Part shown: piece by piece, positions 6,426 to 7,633 of the stretch
Position numbering within the stretch: the stretch's first letter is position 1
Layout: each line of letters begins with the position of its first letter
Origin: Actinomycetes bacterium
GTDB lineage: Bacteria; Actinomycetota; Actinomycetes; Actinomycetales; Cellulomonadaceae
DNA length: 7,633 nucleotides
Assembly: GCA_023424135.1 (NCBI GenBank)
Contig: JAFAEH010000385.1
Coordinates: 1 to 7,633 of the forward strand
Direction: 5' to 3'
Program-made: the position numbers and the translations under genes
Notes under the pieces: model-generated
What the model saw: the letters and a program-made list of their open reading frames with translations, nothing else
Database searches by the model: none
Told to the model about the DNA's origin: nothing

Positions 6426-6431
6426 TAGCGT
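6426..6431 (+). promoter_or_regulatory. -10 element of the plus-strand unknown gene, leaderless type
   Basis: TAGCGT fits TANNNT and ends 7 bases before the GTG at 6439, the same geometry as the gatC promoter on the other strand. A poor -35 (TTCCGG, 6403-6408) lies 17 bases upstream. An in-frame GTG at 6430 overlaps this hexamer and so is unlikely to be the start. Confidence 0.6.
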
Positions 6432-6438
6432 GACCCGC

Positions 6439-6876
6439 GTGACCGGCCGCTACGAGCGTCTCGACCCCGCGGCCGTGCGCGCGACCGTCGACCGTCTGCA
6501 CGGACGCATCGAGGCGCGCTTCCCCGGCCGGAACCTGCGGCGCCTGCACCGCCTGCGCTCGCTCGCGCACGTCATCGACATGCACCAGCTCACGAAGGAC
6601 CCCGAGCGGTTGCGTCCCTCGTTCCGCCCGACGACGCAGACCGTCGACGTCGACCTCGACGCGGACGACCTCGCGGCCTACCTCGACTACTGCACGGAGC
6701 TGCTGAGCCTGGTCGCGAAGTCCGCCGCGCTGTGCGCCGAGGAGAGCACCGACTCGGTCGTCCTCGACACCGTGAGCACCATCGAGTCCGTCACCGGCGG
6801 CATGCAGACCAAGATCTGGCAGAAGATCGCCACCCTCGACCTGCCCCCGGTCCCCCCGAGCCCGCGTCGCGCCTGA
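6439..6876 (+). CDS. Conserved-looking hypothetical protein, 145 residues
   Basis: I do not recognise this protein. The frame has strong GC-third-position coding bias and its own promoter, so it is very likely a real gene. It is predicted soluble, with no signal peptide, membrane segment or cysteine cluster (only C85 and C99). An N-terminal helical, basic stretch (YERLDPAAVRATVDRLHGRI, 5-24) is followed by EARFPGRNLRRLHRLRSLAH (25-44). Next come IDMHQLTKDP (46-55) and an acidic strand TVDVDLDADDL (68-78). Then comes a helix YLDYCTELLSLVAKSAALCA (81-100), a segment ending GGMQTKIWQKIATLDL (120-135), and a Pro-rich tail. The start is GTG at 6439, because TAGCGT lies 7 bases upstream and no ribosome site exists. 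The alternative GTG at 6430 would give 148 residues. It diverges from gatC, converges on the gene at 6942-7364, and appears to be transcribed alone. Confidence 0.82.
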   Translation: MTGRYERLDPAAVRATVDRLHGRIEARFPGRNLRRLHRLRSLAHVIDMHQLTKDPERLRPSFRPTTQTVDVDLDADDLAAYLDYCTELLSLVAKSAALCAEESTDSVVLDTVSTIESVTGGMQTKIWQKIATLDLPPVPPSPRRA

Positions 6877-6882
6877 CGCCAC

Positions 6883-6901
6883 GCCGGACCGAGCGTCCGG
6901 C
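6883..6901. terminator. Candidate terminator hairpin after the unknown gene
   Basis: GCCGGAC (6883-6889) pairs perfectly with GTCCGGC (6895-6901), a 7-bp stem with a 5-base loop, starting 6 bases after the TGA at 6876. There is no T tract, as is common for actinobacterial hairpin terminators. A second small hairpin, GCCCG (6912-6916) with CGGGC (6923-6927), lies between it and the convergent gene. The 65-base gap may therefore terminate transcription from both sides. Confidence 0.5.
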
Positions 6902-6941
6902 CGTCCGCAGTGCCCGGTCCCGCGGGCGGTGGGCGCGTGCG

Positions 6942-7364
6942 TCAGGAGGTGCGGGACGTCGCCGCGGTGACCAGCGCGAGCAGGGCCTCGGCGTAGGCGT
7001 CGGCCGCGTCGTCCGCGGTGAAGACGCGCGCCGGTTGCCCGCCGATCTCGACGAGCACCTGGTACCGACCGTCCGTCGAGCGGGCGAGCGACCGGAACGT
7101 GCCGCCCAGCAGGTCGCGGAGCTGGTCCTCGCGCGGGAGCCACAGGGCGTCCTCCTGCTGCACCGAGTCGAGCGCCCACTCGGTGGTCCCGTTGAAGCCG
7201 AGGACGGTGCCCGTGGGGTACTCGTGCGCCTCGACCACCATCTCGGAGATCGTGAACACCTCACCGGCGAGGTCGGCACCGCGGATCGCGAAGCTGTCCC
7301 CCGCACGCGGGTGCCACTGCAGGCCCGCGGCCTCGAGGGCCACGGCGTTGTCGGTCGAGATCAT
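6942..7364 (-). CDS. Conserved actinobacterial protein, 140 residues, of the type sometimes labelled 'pilus assembly protein CpaE'
   Basis: The protein is acidic and apparently soluble. It opens with ISTDNAVALEAAGLQWHPRAG, has a beta-rich middle (GEVFTISEMVVEAHEYPTG), then the distinctive block GFNGTTEWALDSV (56-68), WLPRED (75-80) and DLLGGTF (84-90). A strand pair (YQVLVEIGGQPARVF) and a C-terminal helix DAADAYAEALLALV follow. From memory, close homologues are widespread in actinobacteria and carry the automatic label CpaE. True CpaE is a far longer MinD-like ATPase, and no Walker A motif or receiver domain exists here. I would not infer a pilus role: no pilus gene is in the window. The start is ATG at 7364. 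Only GGGGAC separates it from a GATACT -10-like hexamer, so it may be leaderless. The preceding GNAT gene on the same strand ends 28 bases upstream. Confidence 0.88.
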   Translation of the reverse strand: MISTDNAVALEAAGLQWHPRAGDSFAIRGADLAGEVFTISEMVVEAHEYPTGTVLGFNGTTEWALDSVQQEDALWLPREDQLRDLLGGTFRSLARSTDGRYQVLVEIGGQPARVFTADDAADAYAEALLALVTAATSRTS

Positions 7365-7370
7365 GTCCCC

Positions 7371-7376
7371 AGTATC
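7371..7376 (-). promoter_or_regulatory. Possible -10 element before the 140-residue protein gene
   Basis: GATACT on the minus strand resembles a TATAAT/TANNNT -10 with its first base changed. It ends 6 bases before the ATG at 7364, close to the 7-base spacing of the two leaderless promoters at 6280 and 6426. No good -35 is visible. Co-transcription with the upstream GNAT gene, only 28 bases away, is equally possible. Confidence 0.3.
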
Positions 7377-7392
7377 GGCGTGCCGACGCGTC

Positions 7393-7632
7393 TCAGCAGC
7401 CGCCCGCCGCGGCGTCGTCCGGGGGCACCCGGTAGGCGTAGCGGTGCGCGGGGCGGAAGCCGAGCGCGCAGTAGAGGTGGAAGGCGACCGTATTGCTCAC
7501 CTCGACCTGCAGGAACGCGCGCCGGGCGCCGTGCGCGACCGCGTCGTCGAGGGCCGCGAGCGTCAGCGCCCGCCCCAGCCCGCGGCGCCGGGCGCGGGGG
7601 TCGACCTGCAGGCACGACAGCGCGACCCAGTC
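7393..7632 (-). CDS. GNAT family N-acetyltransferase, C-terminal part (5' end beyond window)
   Basis: The minus-strand frame entering at the right edge gives 79 residues ending in TGA. It contains the acetyl-CoA loop of GNAT enzymes, LQVDPRARRRGLGRALTLAA (8-27, core R-R-x-G-L-G), then a helix DDAVAHGARRAFLQVEVSN and the motif B segment FHLYCALGFRPAHRYAYR. Position-by-position this is the last half of a GNAT domain. The ending GFRPAHRYAYRVP resembles, from memory, the C-terminus of the cg3035/Rv0428c type, but the missing N-terminal half would be needed to assign it. The substrate is unknown. It is unrelated in detail to the RimJ/RimL-like gene at 2234-2797. The gene precedes the 140-residue protein gene by 28 bases on the same strand. 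Confidence 0.88.
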   Translation of the reverse strand, partial: DWVALSCLQVDPRARRRGLGRALTLAALDDAVAHGARRAFLQVEVSNTVAFHLYCALGFRPAHRYAYRVPPDDAAAGGC

Positions 7633-7633
7633 G

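Noticed and set aside
6430..6438. GTG at 6430 as the start of the unknown plus-strand gene
   Set aside because: It overlaps the TAGCGT -10 hexamer, so the transcript would begin after it. GTG at 6439 has the correct leaderless spacing.
1..7633. A defence island, CRISPR array, prophage, insertion sequence or biosynthetic cluster
   Set aside because: I looked for regularly spaced repeats, terminal inverted repeats, transposase or integrase motifs, toxin-antitoxin pairs and large synthase domains and saw none. The gene content is housekeeping, and base composition looks uniform throughout.

Overview
The window is a piece of a very GC-rich, densely packed bacterial chromosome. By eye it is roughly three-quarters G+C, with an extreme preference for G or C at third codon positions. 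GTG starts, leaderless-type promoters and the protein sequences point to an actinobacterium, most likely a Micrococcales/Cellulomonas-like lineage. The lineage is an inference from composition and protein flavour, not a database match. Eight protein genes are supported, two of them cut by the window edges. There is no rRNA, tRNA, CRISPR array, insertion sequence or phage gene, and no gene-free stretch longer than about 170 bases.

Layout, left to right. (1) Bases 2-1270, plus strand: most of a class I CPD photolyase, lacking only its N-terminus. (2) Bases 1281-2237, minus strand: a D-isomer-specific 2-hydroxyacid dehydrogenase, tail to tail with the photolyase. (3) Bases 2234-2797, minus: a RimJ/RimL-type GNAT acetyltransferase whose stop overlaps the dehydrogenase start as GTGA. 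(4) Bases 2798-2945: a 148-base gap that can fold into a long imperfect hairpin. (5) Bases 2946-6272, minus: the compact operon gatC-gatA-gatB, encoding the glutamyl/aspartyl-tRNA amidotransferase. (6) Bases 6273-6438: a divergent promoter region. (7) Bases 6439-6876, plus: a 145-residue protein of unknown function. (8) Bases 6942-7364, minus: a 140-residue conserved-looking protein of a type sometimes labelled 'CpaE' in actinobacteria. (9) Bases 7393-7632, minus: the C-terminal end of a second GNAT acetyltransferase, running off the right edge.

How the genes work together. GatC, GatA and GatB form one enzyme that converts Glu-tRNA(Gln), and often Asp-tRNA(Asn), to the correctly amidated tRNA. 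Their translation looks coupled through junctions of one base or less. The acetyltransferase and dehydrogenase form a second coupled pair downstream of the amidotransferase. They may share its transcript or use their own promoter; the hairpin in the gap is the probable decision point. The photolyase is an independent DNA-repair gene.

Most of the window is ordinary housekeeping sequence, and I found no convincing new multi-gene system. The points most worth a second look are the 61-base nested hairpin after gatB, the back-to-back leaderless promoters with identical geometry (TANNNT, 7 bases, start codon) upstream of gatC and its divergent neighbour, and the two small uncharacterised proteins at the right end.
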